Source: Rhodobacterales bacterium
GTDB lineage: Bacteria > Pseudomonadota > Alphaproteobacteria > Rhodobacterales > Rhodobacteraceae
Assembly (NCBI GenBank): GCA_002746935.1
Contig: PDRW01000031.1
Location: 1-64,000, forward strand
DNA: 64,000 nt
Direction: 5' to 3'
The notes below the pieces were generated by a model. It did no database searches, had not been told where the DNA came from, and saw only the letters and a program-made list of their open reading frames with translations. The first letter of the stretch is position 1. Every line of letters begins with the position of its first letter. The position numbers and the translations under genes are program-made. This document shows positions 20,218-28,861 of the stretch, piece after piece.

Positions 20218-22899
20218 TCAGAGGTTGCGTTCGACGATCACCAGTTCGGGGTCGTCCGGGTCCATCCGGCGGGTGAAGCCGAGATCGCGCATCAACTGGT
20301 GCATCGGCGCGTTGTTCTTCAGCACCGTGCCTTCGATCGACTGAAGCCCGTGTTCGCGCGCGGCGCGGAACAGCGCCTTCATCAGCCGGGTGCCGATCCC
20401 CTGATGGGTGATCTGGTCGCCCACCACGACGGCGAATTCGCAGGAGCGTCCGTCGGGGTTGGTGACGTAGCGGGCGGCGCCGAGTTGTTGCTCCCTGCCG
20501 TCGCGAATCGCCATGGCGACCATGCCCATCTCGCGCCGGTAGTCGATCTGGGTGAAATGCGCCAGCATCTCCGGGCTGAGCTCGTTGATCGCGCCCATGA
20601 AGCGGAACATCTTCGATTCGTCCGAGAGGCTGCGCACGAAATTCTGCTCGCTGTCGGCGTCTTCCGGCCGCACCGGGCGGATGATCAGCGGCGTGCCGTC
20701 GCTGAGGTAATCCCTGACCACAAGGTGGCGCGGATAGGGGTGGATTGCCACGTGATCGTAGCGGCCGTCGCGGGCCGGTGGCCGCGCGACCCTGATCAGC
20801 GCATCCACCGCAACCACGCCTTCGGGACCGGCGAACAGCGGGTTGAGGTCGAGCTCCACCACCTGCGGCAATTCGCAGACGAGATCGGAAATGCGCACCA
20901 GTACATCAATCACCGCGTCGCGGTCCACCGCATCGCGATCGCGGAAGGCGGCCAGCAGCCTGGAGACCTTGGCCTTGTCCACCAGCCGGCTGGCCAGCAC
21001 GGTGTTGAGCGGCGGCAGCGCCACCGCCGAATCCTGCAATATCTCCACCATCGTGCCGCCGGCGCCGAACAGGATCGTCGGTCCGAACACCTTGTCGCGG
21101 CTGGCCCCGACCACGAGTTCGCGCGCCCCGGTCAGCCGCGCCATGGCCTCCACGGTCACGCCTTTGATGCGGGCGTTGGGCCGTGCCGCCCTGGCGGAGG
21201 CGGTGAGCTCCCGGAAGGCTGCCATGACTTCCGCCGCGTCGGTGATATTGAGCCGCACACCGCCGACATCGGACTTGTGCGAAATGTCGGGCGAGTTGAT
21301 CTTGATCGCCACCGGGAAGCCGACGGTTTCGGCGGCCACCAGCGCCGCGATCTCGCTGTCGGCCTCGATGGTGGTGTTGACCGGAATGCGGAAGGCGCGC
21401 ATCAAGGCCTTGGCTTCCACATCCGACAGCATTTCGCGGTCGTCCGCCATCACCGCATCGACGATCATCCGCGCGCCTTCGAGGTCGGGGTGGTAGGCTT
21501 CGACCCGCGGCGAAGGGGTTTCCAGCGCCAGTTTGCGGTTGCGGTTGTGCAGCGCGAGGTAGGAGAAGGCCGATACCGCCGGCTCCGGCGTTGCGAAATC
21601 GGCAATGCCGTTCTGCGACAGGTATTCGCGCGCCTTGCCCACCGATGCCTCGCCCATGAAGCTCGCCAGCACCGGCTTGGTGCGCCGCTTCGGCAGCGCC
21701 GCGACCACCGCTTTGGCAATGGCCTCTGCGTCGGTTATGGCCTGGGGCGTGAGCAGCGCCAGCACGCCATCGACATTCGGGTCTTCGTAGACCGCCTTGA
21801 CCGCGGCACCGTATGCCTCTGGCCCGGCGTCGCCCAGCACATCGACCGGGTTGGCGTGGCTCCAGTGTTTCGGCAGGATCTTGTCGAGTTTCTCGATCGT
21901 CTTCGGGGCGAGGTCGGCTATCGCAACCCTGGTGTCGCCGGCCCGGTCGGCCGCCAGCACGCCCGCACCGCCGCCATTGGTGACGATGCCGAGCCGGTTG
22001 CCCCCCGCCCGCTTGTTGGAGCCGAGAATCTCGGCCGCGGCGAAGAGCTGGCCGAAGGACAGCGCGCGGACCGCCCCGGTCCGTTCCAGAGCGGCATCGA
22101 ACACCTGATCGCCCCCCATCAGCGCGCCGGTATGGGTTGCGGCGGCTCTGGAGCCCGATTCGTGGCGCCCGGATTTCAGCACGATCACCGGCTTCAGGCG
22201 GGTGGTCATCCGCATCGCCGACAGAAACGACGGCGCATCCTTGATGCCTTCGACATAGAGAAGAATGGCGTCGGTACGCGGATCGGTCGACAGGAACTGC
22301 ATGACGTCGCCGAAGTCGATATTGGTCGCGTTTCCAAGCGAGACCAGCGCGGAAAAGCCCAGGTGATGCGGGCCGGCCCAGTCGGAGATCGCCGAATTGA
22401 GCGCGCCGGATTGCGAGATCAGCGCCAGCCGTCCTTTCGGCGTTCCGGCGCGCAGGAAGGTGGCGTTCATCTTGTGCCAGGGCCGCACCAGCCCGACGCA
22501 GTTCGGCCCCATGAAACGAACGCCCGCCCGATTGGCCTGGGCGATCAGCTCGGTTTCGAACTCCTTGCCGCCGCCGTCGCCTTCACCGAAGCCCCCGGAC
22601 AGGACCACGGCGTTCTTGCAGCCGACTTCGCCACAATCGCGGATGATCCCCGGAACGGTGCGCGCAGGTGTGGCGATCAGCACAAGATCGACCTCTTCGC
22701 CCACATCGAGGATCGACGGGTAGCATTTCAGCCCGCCGACCGTCTTGCGTTTGGGGTTGATCGGGTAGACCTTCCCCTCGAATCCGTCTGCCTTCAGGTT
22801 GGCGAATACCCTCCCGCCGACGCTGGTCGCATTGTCGGACGCGCCGCAGATCGCGATCGACCTCGGGTTCATCATTTTTGCAAGAGGGTTGGCTTCCAT
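20218..22899 (-). CDS. ADP-forming acyl-CoA ligase-GNAT acetyltransferase fusion (Pat-like)
   Basis: An 893-aa protein with the same domain order as protein acetyltransferase Pat/PatZ. It has a CoA-binding domain (about 8-130, IAICGASDNATSVGGRVF), a succinyl-CoA-ligase-like domain, an ATP-grasp region (about 460-690) and a C-terminal GNAT domain (about 725-893) with the acetyl-CoA loop HQGIGTRL. The phospho-histidine of ADP-forming acyl-CoA synthetases is retained in AAATHTGALMG (His256), so the ligase half may be active, unlike what is described for Salmonella Pat. AGAAGGAGT precedes ATG 22899. It may acetylate AMP-forming synthetases such as the nearby Fcs, interconvert acetyl/acyl-CoA and acid, or do both. 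Confidence 0.88.
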   Translation of the reverse strand: MEANPLAKMMNPRSIAICGASDNATSVGGRVFANLKADGFEGKVYPINPKRKTVGGLKCYPSILDVGEEVDLVLIATPARTVPGIIRDCGEVGCKNAVVLSGGFGEGDGGGKEFETELIAQANRAGVRFMGPNCVGLVRPWHKMNATFLRAGTPKGRLALISQSGALNSAISDWAGPHHLGFSALVSLGNATNIDFGDVMQFLSTDPRTDAILLYVEGIKDAPSFLSAMRMTTRLKPVIVLKSGRHESGSRAAATHTGALMGGDQVFDAALERTGAVRALSFGQLFAAAEILGSNKRAGGNRLGIVTNGGGAGVLAADRAGDTRVAIADLAPKTIEKLDKILPKHWSHANPVDVLGDAGPEAYGAAVKAVYEDPNVDGVLALLTPQAITDAEAIAKAVVAALPKRRTKPVLASFMGEASVGKAREYLSQNGIADFATPEPAVSAFSYLALHNRNRKLALETPSPRVEAYHPDLEGARMIVDAVMADDREMLSDVEAKALMRAFRIPVNTTIEADSEIAALVAAETVGFPVAIKINSPDISHKSDVGGVRLNITDAAEVMAAFRELTASARAARPNARIKGVTVEAMARLTGARELVVGASRDKVFGPTILFGAGGTMVEILQDSAVALPPLNTVLASRLVDKAKVSRLLAAFRDRDAVDRDAVIDVLVRISDLVCELPQVVELDLNPLFAGPEGVVAVDALIRVARPPARDGRYDHVAIHPYPRHLVVRDYLSDGTPLIIRPVRPEDADSEQNFVRSLSDESKMFRFMGAINELSPEMLAHFTQIDYRREMGMVAMAIRDGREQQLGAARYVTNPDGRSCEFAVVVGDQITHQGIGTRLMKALFRAAREHGLQSIEGTVLKNNAPMHQLMRDLGFTRRMDPDDPELVIVERNL

Positions 22900-22998
22900 C
22901 TGGGTATGACTCCTTCTGCCCGGATCCTGCCCGGTTTCAGTTGCCGGGGTCTTTTTGTTATCCCTTTGGCGGTTTGCCGGAAAAGGGGTGGTATTTCC

Positions 22999-23012
22999 TT
23001 GACGTGTGTCAA
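22999..23012. promoter_or_regulatory. CRP/FNR-family-like box
   Basis: TTGAC-GTGT-GTCAA is a perfect 5-4-5 inverted repeat matching the TTG-N8-CAA pattern of FNR/FixK/NnrR-type regulators. It lies in the 245-bp divergent spacer, about 100 bp upstream of the ligase-GNAT gene and 132 bp upstream of the P-type ATPase. It could control either gene. Confidence 0.45.
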
Positions 23013-23144
23013 CAAGCCGGCCGATCGCGGGCCGGCCCGGTGGGCTGTTGCATGTCTGCCATGAAAGCGGCGCGGGCGGCACGGCTTTCGTCTGCGGGGC
23101 GGCGTGGTAGACTTTTTCGCGGGTAGCGAGGCGAGGGCATTGTC

Positions 23145-25724
23145 ATGGACCGACCTGTCGAAGGGCTCACCAGCCGGGAGGCCGCGAAGCGGCTGGAGGC
23201 GCATGGCCGCAACAGTCTCGGCGAAGCCGCAGGCGCGCCGTGGTATGCGATCCTTCTCCGGCAGTTCACCGGGCTTCTGGTGGTGATCCTGATCGTTGCC
23301 GCCGGGATCGCCCTGGCGCTGGGCGAGACGATCGACGCCATCGCCATCGCTCTGGTGGTGATGCTGAACGGGGTGCTTGGCTTCGTGCAGGAATGGCAGG
23401 CGGAGAACGCGCTGGAGGCATTGCGGTCGATGCTCGCGTCCCATGCACGGGTGCTGCGCGACGGCCGTGAGCAGATGGTCGATACCCGCGAGATCGTCCC
23501 GGGCGATGTGGTGCTGCTGTCGGCGGGCGACAAGGTGCCGGCGGACCTTGCGCTTCTGGCCTCGGTGGAATTGCGGGTCGAGGAAAGTGCGCTCACCGGC
23601 GAGAGCCTGCCGGTGTCGAAATCGGCCGAAGACCCGGAGGCGAAGCTGTTCATGGGCACGGCGGTGGTGGGGGGGCATGCCACCGGCGAGGTGGTGGCCA
23701 CCGGCCGGGCGACGGCCTTCGGCGAGATTGCCGGGCTCACCACTTCGGTGGCACAGAAGAAGACCCATCTGCAACAGGTGCTGGAAGTTCTGGCGCGGCA
23801 ACTCGCACTGGCCGCGATCGTGCTGGCGGCGGTGATCTTCCTCGCCGGGATGGTCGCGGGGCATCCGTTGCACGACATGTTCCTGATGGCGCTGTCGCTG
23901 GCGGTGGCCATCGTGCCCGAAGGCCTGCCGGCGGTGGTGACGATCACGCTGGCGCTGGGCGCGGGCGCGATGGTGCGCAAGCACGCCCTTGCCCGCCGGT
24001 TGCAGGCGGTGGAGACGCTGGGCGCGGCCAGTGTGATCTGCACCGACAAGACCGGCACCCTCACCGAAGACAGGATGACCGCCATTTGCATCGCGATGCC
24101 GGGCGGGGTCTATCGGGTGACCGGAGGCGGTTACGACCCCACGGGCCATATCGTCAACCCGAAGGGCGCGAAGGTGCGGGCCGACAGCGATCCGGAGCTT
24201 GCGGCGCTGCTCGAAACCGTGCTCACCTGCAACCGCGCCCGGCTGGACCGCGACGACGGCGAATGGCAGATGACCGGCACCCCGACCGAGGGCGCGCTGG
24301 TCACGCTCGCCTGGAAGGGCTGGTGCGCCCGCGCGGGCGAGCCGCTGGCTGAGCTGCCGTTTTCGTCGGAGCGCAAGCGCATGAGCGTGCTGACCGCGGG
24401 CGCGGACGGCTATGTGCTGCATGTGAAGGGTGCGCCGGAACGGGTGCTGGACCGCTGCACCTTCTGGCGCTCGGAGGGTGAGACCGTGGCGATGTCGCCG
24501 GCCGACCGCGCCCGGTTCACCGCGGATTGGGACGCGCTGGCGCGCGACGGGGCGCGGGTGATCGCGGTGGCGCGGCGGCCCCAGAAGGACCGGGTGCTGC
24601 CGGCCGACGAGGCGGATCTCACCTGGCTCGGCGCCGTGGCGCTGATGGACCCGCCGCGCCCGGAGGTGAAAGCCGCCATTGCCGCCGCCAGAGGCGCGGG
24701 CATCCGGGTGGTGATGATCACCGGCGACGGGGCGGCGACCGCGAAGGCGGTGGCGGGGATGGTCGGGCTGGAGGTCGACCGGGTGCTGACCGGGGCCGAT
24801 GTGGAAGGCTTCAGCGACGCCGGGCTCGCTGCGGCGCTCGACCAGCGCGTGCTCTTCGCCCGCACCGCTCCGGCGCACAAGATGCGTCTGGTGCGGGCGT
24901 TGCAGGCCAGGGGCCAGATCGTCGCCATGACCGGCGACGGGGTCAACGACGCTCCGGCGCTGAAACAATCCGACATCGGCATCGCGATGGGCGAACGCGG
25001 CACCGATGTGGCCCGCGACGCCTCCGATCTGGTGCTGCTCGACGACAATTTCGCCACCATCGTGCGCGCCATCGAGGAGGGCCGGCGGCAGTTCGACAAT
25101 GTCCGCAAATTCGTCCGTTATCTTCTGAGCTCGAATGCCGGCGAGGTGGTGGCGCTGCTGGCGAATATCCTGATCGGGGGGCCTTTGATCTTTCTCGCCA
25201 CCCAGATCCTGTGGATGAACCTGATCACCGACGGGGTGACGGCGGTGGCACTGGGTCTCGAGAAGACCACCCCGGGGACGATGAAACGCAAGCCCCGTGC
25301 CCGGGACGAAAGCCTCATCGGCCGGGCGGGGCTCGGGATGATCCTGGCCTTCGGGATCTATACCGGCACGGCGGCTTTGCTGATCTTCTATCACCTCCTG
25401 TCGGCGGGCGACGAAGCGGTGGCGCGGACGGCGGCCTTCACGGCGATGGTGTTTTTCGAAAAGATCAGTGTCTTTGCCTTCCGTTCCTTCCACCACAGCA
25501 ACTTCCGCATCGGCTGGTTCTCCAACCCGCTGCTGATCGCGGCGCTGTTCGCGATGATCGGGCTGCAACTCGCCGCGATCTACTGGGCGCCGATGCAGCT
25601 GCTGTTGAAGACCGCGCCGTTGGGTTGGGAGCACTGGGGGCTGATCGCGCTGGCCGCGGCGCCGCTGCTGGTGGTGCCGGAGCTGTGGAAGGCGCTCAGG
25701 CCGGCGCCGGGCGGGGACGGATAG
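23145..25724 (+). CDS. cation-transporting P-type ATPase (Ca2+-type, P2)
   Basis: An 859-aa P2-class ATPase. Phosphorylation site Asp301 in CTDKTGTLTEDRM, TM4 ion site AIVPEGLPAVVTITLALG (as in SERCA-type pumps), actuator TGES (VEESALTGESLPVSKS), nucleotide-binding KGAPE and hinge TGDGVNDAPALKQSDIGIAMG are all present. About ten membrane helices. It should extrude Ca2+ or move another cation; the N-terminal cation ATPase domain is present and there are no heavy-metal CxxC motifs. A GC-rich hairpin at 25730-25751 follows. The upstream spacer carries an FNR-like box, so oxygen or nitric-oxide control is possible. Confidence 0.92.
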   Translation: MDRPVEGLTSREAAKRLEAHGRNSLGEAAGAPWYAILLRQFTGLLVVILIVAAGIALALGETIDAIAIALVVMLNGVLGFVQEWQAENALEALRSMLASHARVLRDGREQMVDTREIVPGDVVLLSAGDKVPADLALLASVELRVEESALTGESLPVSKSAEDPEAKLFMGTAVVGGHATGEVVATGRATAFGEIAGLTTSVAQKKTHLQQVLEVLARQLALAAIVLAAVIFLAGMVAGHPLHDMFLMALSLAVAIVPEGLPAVVTITLALGAGAMVRKHALARRLQAVETLGAASVICTDKTGTLTEDRMTAICIAMPGGVYRVTGGGYDPTGHIVNPKGAKVRADSDPELAALLETVLTCNRARLDRDDGEWQMTGTPTEGALVTLAWKGWCARAGEPLAELPFSSERKRMSVLTAGADGYVLHVKGAPERVLDRCTFWRSEGETVAMSPADRARFTADWDALARDGARVIAVARRPQKDRVLPADEADLTWLGAVALMDPPRPEVKAAIAAARGAGIRVVMITGDGAATAKAVAGMVGLEVDRVLTGADVEGFSDAGLAAALDQRVLFARTAPAHKMRLVRALQARGQIVAMTGDGVNDAPALKQSDIGIAMGERGTDVARDASDLVLLDDNFATIVRAIEEGRRQFDNVRKFVRYLLSSNAGEVVALLANILIGGPLIFLATQILWMNLITDGVTAVALGLEKTTPGTMKRKPRARDESLIGRAGLGMILAFGIYTGTAALLIFYHLLSAGDEAVARTAAFTAMVFFEKISVFAFRSFHHSNFRIGWFSNPLLIAALFAMIGLQLAAIYWAPMQLLLKTAPLGWEHWGLIALAAAPLLVVPELWKALRPAPGGDG

Positions 25725-25729
25725 TTCCG

Positions 25730-25751
25730 GTCCGGGGGCCAGCCCCCGGAC
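25730..25751. terminator. GC-rich hairpin between convergent genes
   Basis: GTCCGGGGGC (25730-25739) and GCCCCCGGAC (25742-25751) form a 10-bp stem just after the ATPase stop, facing the end of the FAD oxidoreductase gene. There is no T-run; it may work in both directions. Confidence 0.5.
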
Positions 25752-25756
25752 CCCCG

Positions 25757-25780
25757 GCGTATTTGACCCGGGAAAAGAGG
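25757..25780 (+). repeat. recurrent intergenic motif, copy 1
   Basis: GCGTATTTGACCCGGGAAAA then GAGG, a divergent copy of the AGTATTT(n3-4)CCAGGAAAAAGGGG motif found five times in the window, always next to gene ends or starts. Confidence 0.5.
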
Positions 25781-25783
25781 AGG

Positions 25784-26851
25784 TCAGCGGTAGCGGGCGG
25801 GGTCGAGCGCGGCGATGCTGTCCGGGGTGAGCTGTGGCTCGATTCCGGCCACGAGGTCGGCGAGCAGCCGGCTGGCGGCGGGCGCGGTCTGGAAGCCATA
25901 GCCGCCCTGGCCTGCGGACCACAGGAAGCTGGGGTCTTCCGGCGCCGGGCCGATCGCGAGGTTGCCGTCGGGGGAGAAGGTGCGCAGCCCCGCCCAGTTG
26001 GAGATCATCCGGGTGACCGGGGTGGTCACATGGGCCTCCCAATCGGCGATGCCTCTGGCGAGCACCATGTCGTCGGCCCAGGCGTCATGGGGCTGGCAGG
26101 GTTCGGCATCGGCGGGGGAGATCAGCAGCGCGCCGCCATCGGGCTTCATGTACCAGGTTTCGCCGGCGCCGATGGCCATCGGCCAGGGGTGCGGGTCGTG
26201 CCCGTCGGGGGCGGCGACGCAGGCGATGGAGCGTCGTTTCGGGGTAAGCCCGAGGGGGGTGATACCGGCAAGCCGGGCGATGGCGTCGGCCCAGGCCCCG
26301 GCGGCGTTGACCAGCATTTTCGCGCGGTAGGTGGTGCCGCCGGCCACGACCTCCCAGCCGCTGGCGGTCCGGCGGATGCTTTCGGCGCGGGCTCTGGTCA
26401 CGATCTGGCCGTTGCGGCGGATCTCCTGGGCGAAACCTTGCAGGACGCGGTCGGTGTCGATGTCCCAGGCCTCGGCATGCCAGGCGGCGCGAATGCTGCG
26501 CGTGGGGTCGAGCACCGGGATCCTGTCGCGGGCTTCCCCGGGGCTGATCTCGGTGAGGTCCATGGTGGCCTTGTCGGTCTCGAAGGCGGCGTCCTCGCCG
26601 GGGCCGGCAAGGATGACCAGCCCGCGCGGGGTGAGCAGCTTTGCGGTGTCGAAGAAGCCGGCGGAGGCGCGGGTGAGGGCGACCGTGGGGGCGAGGCCGT
26701 AGTTCGGTTCGAACATCGCCGCCGAGCGGCCGGTGGCGTGGTAGCCGAGCACGGTTTCGGCTTCGAGAAGCGTGACCCGCCCGAGGGCGGACAGCCGCGC
26801 CCCGGCGCTGGCCCCGGCGATGCCGCCGCCGATGATCAGAAAATCGTCCAT
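25784..26851 (-). CDS. FAD-dependent oxidoreductase (D-amino acid/glycine oxidase family)
   Basis: A 355-aa DAO/DadA-family flavoprotein. It begins with the FAD dinucleotide motif MDDFLIIGGGIAGASAGARLS, then LEAETVLGYHATGRSAAMFEPNYG, which is common in bacterial members; the C-terminal FAD contact is WSAGQGGYGFQTAPAASRLLADL. Likely a deaminating oxidase of a D-amino acid, sarcosine-like or opine-like substrate; the sequence does not identify the substrate. It stands alone between the ATPase (convergent) and a small secreted protein gene 48 bp upstream in the same orientation, which may share its transcript. Confidence 0.88.
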   Translation of the reverse strand: MDDFLIIGGGIAGASAGARLSALGRVTLLEAETVLGYHATGRSAAMFEPNYGLAPTVALTRASAGFFDTAKLLTPRGLVILAGPGEDAAFETDKATMDLTEISPGEARDRIPVLDPTRSIRAAWHAEAWDIDTDRVLQGFAQEIRRNGQIVTRARAESIRRTASGWEVVAGGTTYRAKMLVNAAGAWADAIARLAGITPLGLTPKRRSIACVAAPDGHDPHPWPMAIGAGETWYMKPDGGALLISPADAEPCQPHDAWADDMVLARGIADWEAHVTTPVTRMISNWAGLRTFSPDGNLAIGPAPEDPSFLWSAGQGGYGFQTAPAASRLLADLVAGIEPQLTPDSIAALDPARYR

Positions 26852-26899
26852 GGGACGATCCTGCCGCCGGCGGGCAGGCAGGGCAAGCCCGGGAGCGGG

Positions 26900-27295
26900 T
26901 CAGTCGGAATAGCGATAGGTGAATTCGAGACGCTCCCAGACCTTCTGGCTGGTCGGGCGGCAATTGCGAAACACCGGCCGCCAGCCCTCGAGCACCATGT
27001 GGGTCTCGGATGTCAGCCAGCCTTCGATGTGGAAGGTGTTGGCACCACAGCGGTCGGAAAACACCCGCGCGGTCCCGTAATAGAGGTTGCCGTCGCGGTA
27101 GCCGTTGAAGAACAGCGTGCCGGGGCGCACGCCGACCTCGACCATCCCCGGCCTCGGCGCCGCATAGGTGAAGCTGCGGGCCTGGCCGTTGGCGGTGAGG
27201 CGCATGAGCGAGCCGTTATGGTCCCAGAAACTGTCGGCAAGAGCGGGCAGGGCGGCGAAAAGCGCGAGGGTGAAAACGAAGAGACGGGTGAGCAT
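26900..27295 (-). CDS. small secreted protein of unknown function
   Basis: I do not recognise a named family. The 131-aa product starts MLTRLFVFTLALFAALPALADSFW, a clear Sec signal peptide with AxA cleavage. The mature ~110 residues contain DSFWDHNGSLMRL, a beta-rich middle with YAAPRPGMVEVGV and FNGYRDGNLYYGTARVF, and cysteines in RCGANTFH and RNCRPTSQK that could form a disulfide. This resembles small exported proteins seen in Rhodobacterales. The start at 27295 is fixed by the signal peptide. It precedes the FAD oxidoreductase gene in the same direction. Confidence 0.7.
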   Translation of the reverse strand: MLTRLFVFTLALFAALPALADSFWDHNGSLMRLTANGQARSFTYAAPRPGMVEVGVRPGTLFFNGYRDGNLYYGTARVFSDRCGANTFHIEGWLTSETHMVLEGWRPVFRNCRPTSQKVWERLEFTYRYSD

Positions 27296-27426
27296 GGGTT
27301 TCGGGGCTCCGGTGTCCGGGGTTGGCAATGGGCCGATTCTTGCATGCGTGGCGCGAAAGGCAAGGCCGAAAGCGGCGGTTTGATGGCCCGGTGGAGGGCC
27401 CGGGGGGAATGGGGATGCGGGCGCAG

Positions 27427-27454
27427 AGAATCCATTCGTCCGGTATTCCGGACT
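27427..27454. repeat. degenerate copy of palindromic repeat
   Basis: GTCCGG-TATT-CCGGAC (27438-27453) with flank ATCCATTC. Read on the minus strand, the 28 bp match the central part of the 42-bp palindrome at 62767-62808 with about two differences, but the outer arms are no longer complementary. Confidence 0.6.
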
Positions 27455-27568
27455 AGAGCGAAATCGCTTCAATCTGCAACACTGCGCATCAAAATTCACG
27501 TTCGAAATCAGCAGGATGCTGATTGAGAGGCAGAGAATTTTGATTCAGATTTAGCGATTTCTGCTCTA
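27454..27568. repeat. ~115-bp inverted-repeat element (MITE-like)
   Basis: The left end (27454-27476, TAGAGCGAAATCGCTTCAAT then CTG) and right end (27546-27568, minus strand TAGAGCAGAAATCGCTAAAT then CTG) are imperfect terminal inverted repeats. The centre has a second hairpin, ATCAGCA-GGA-TGCTGAT (about 27508-27524). It is AT-rich compared with its surroundings and non-coding. It directly abuts the preceding palindrome. Confidence 0.6.
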
Positions 27569-27784
27569 ATGGACACAGTAGGGGGCAATAAAACGGTTGT
27601 ATTTCATGAGGTTAAAAAGGTTCTGCGTGCCTTTTCCGGCACCGTATTTCTGAGCAAACGCACCGCCACGACGCATGGCGGCATTGCAATGTGCAGCCGT
27701 GGTGCCATGCCGGTGGCCCCAAAAGCCCCAAAAGAAAGCCCCGCCGGTCGGGGCGGGGCTTCCGGTTGCATCCCTGTGCGGCGC

Positions 27785-28861
27785 TCAGTTGGGGATCTCG
27801 CCGTCGAGCCCTTCGACGTAGAAATCCATCCCCGCAAGCGTGCCGTCATCGGCCACTTCGCCCTCGGCCAGCCAGTCCGAACCATCCTGCTTTTTCAGCG
27901 GCCCGGTGAACGGATGGTAGGCGCCCGAAGCGATCGCGTCGCGCAGGGCTTCGGCCTCGGCCTTCACATCGGCGGGCACCGCGTCGGAGATCTCGCCGAT
28001 GCCGACCATGCCGGCGCCGATCCCGTCCCAGGTGTTCACGCTCTCCCAGCTGCCGTCCATCACCGCCTGAGTGCGGGCGATGTAATAGGGCCCCCAGTTG
28101 TCGATGATCGAGGAGACCCGCGGCAGCGGCGCATAATCGGCCATGTCGGAGGCTTGCCCGAAGGTCACCACATTGCCGGCCTCGGCGGCGGCGGCCTGCG
28201 GGGCGGTCGAGTCGGTGTGCTGGAGGATCACGTCGGCGCCCTGTTCGATCAGCGCCTTGGCGGCGTCGGCTTCCTTGGCCGGGTCGAACCAGCTGTAGGC
28301 CCAGACCACCTTGAACTGGACGTCGGGGTTGACCTTCTTCGCGTGGATATAGGCGGCGTTGATGCCGCGGATCACTTCGGGGATCGGGAAGGAGGCGATA
28401 TAGCCGACGATGTTCGATTTGGTCATATGCCCGGCGATGGTGCCCTGCACCGCGCGGCCCTCGTAGAACCGGGCCGAATAGACGCTGACGTTATCGGCGG
28501 TCTTGTAGCCGGTGGCATGTTCGAACTTCACCTTCGGGAATTTCTCGGCCACGGCAATGGTCGCCTCCATATAGCCGAAGGAGGTGGTGAAGATGAGATC
28601 GGCGCCGGCCAGCACCATCTGGGTGATCGCGCGTTCGGCGTCGGCGCCCTCGGGCACGCTCTCCTGATAGATGGTCTCGATTTTGTCGCCGAAATGCGCC
28701 TCGAGCGCGAGGCGGCCCTGGTTGTGCTCGTAGGTCCAGCCGCCGTCGCCGATCGGGCCGACATAGATGAAACCCACCCTGGTGGGGTCTTCGGCCTGGG
28801 CGGCGCTGGCAAGGCCGAGCGCCAACGCGGTACCGGCGGCGAGGGTCTTCAACAGGTTCAT
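27785..28861 (-). CDS. BMP-family ABC transporter substrate-binding protein (nucleoside type)
   Basis: A 358-aa periplasmic binding protein of the basic membrane protein/PnrA family, which binds purine nucleosides. Signal peptide MNLLKTLAAGTALALGLASAAQA, no lipobox cysteine. Family motifs: VGFIYVGPIGDGGWTYEHNQGR, DLIFTTSFGYMEATIAVAEKFP and GYIASFPIPEVIRGINAA. CGGAG lies 7 nt before the start. The ATG overlaps the TGA of the K+ channel gene (ATGA), making it the last gene of a five-gene leftward operon. The last position is unusual, because binding proteins are often encoded first. Confidence 0.9.
   Translation of the reverse strand: MNLLKTLAAGTALALGLASAAQAEDPTRVGFIYVGPIGDGGWTYEHNQGRLALEAHFGDKIETIYQESVPEGADAERAITQMVLAGADLIFTTSFGYMEATIAVAEKFPKVKFEHATGYKTADNVSVYSARFYEGRAVQGTIAGHMTKSNIVGYIASFPIPEVIRGINAAYIHAKKVNPDVQFKVVWAYSWFDPAKEADAAKALIEQGADVILQHTDSTAPQAAAAEAGNVVTFGQASDMADYAPLPRVSSIIDNWGPYYIARTQAVMDGSWESVNTWDGIGAGMVGIGEISDAVPADVKAEAEALRDAIASGAYHPFTGPLKKQDGSDWLAEGEVADDGTLAGMDFYVEGLDGEIPN

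Larger units (their letters stand above)
27296..27784. other. 489-bp gene-free region with repeats
   Basis: This gap separates two leftward genes and contains two repeat elements (27427-27454 and 27454-27568, listed separately). After them comes AT-rich sequence (27570-27660) and a GC-rich stretch at 27730-27780 (GCCCCGCCGGTCGGGGCGGGGC hairpin region, about 27738-27760) that likely terminates the nucleoside transporter operon. No credible gene is present. Confidence 0.5.

Noticed and set aside
22872-26042. Long minus-strand open frame opposite the P-type ATPase
   Set aside because: Low-complexity Arg/His-rich translation; the plus strand carries all P-type ATPase motifs.
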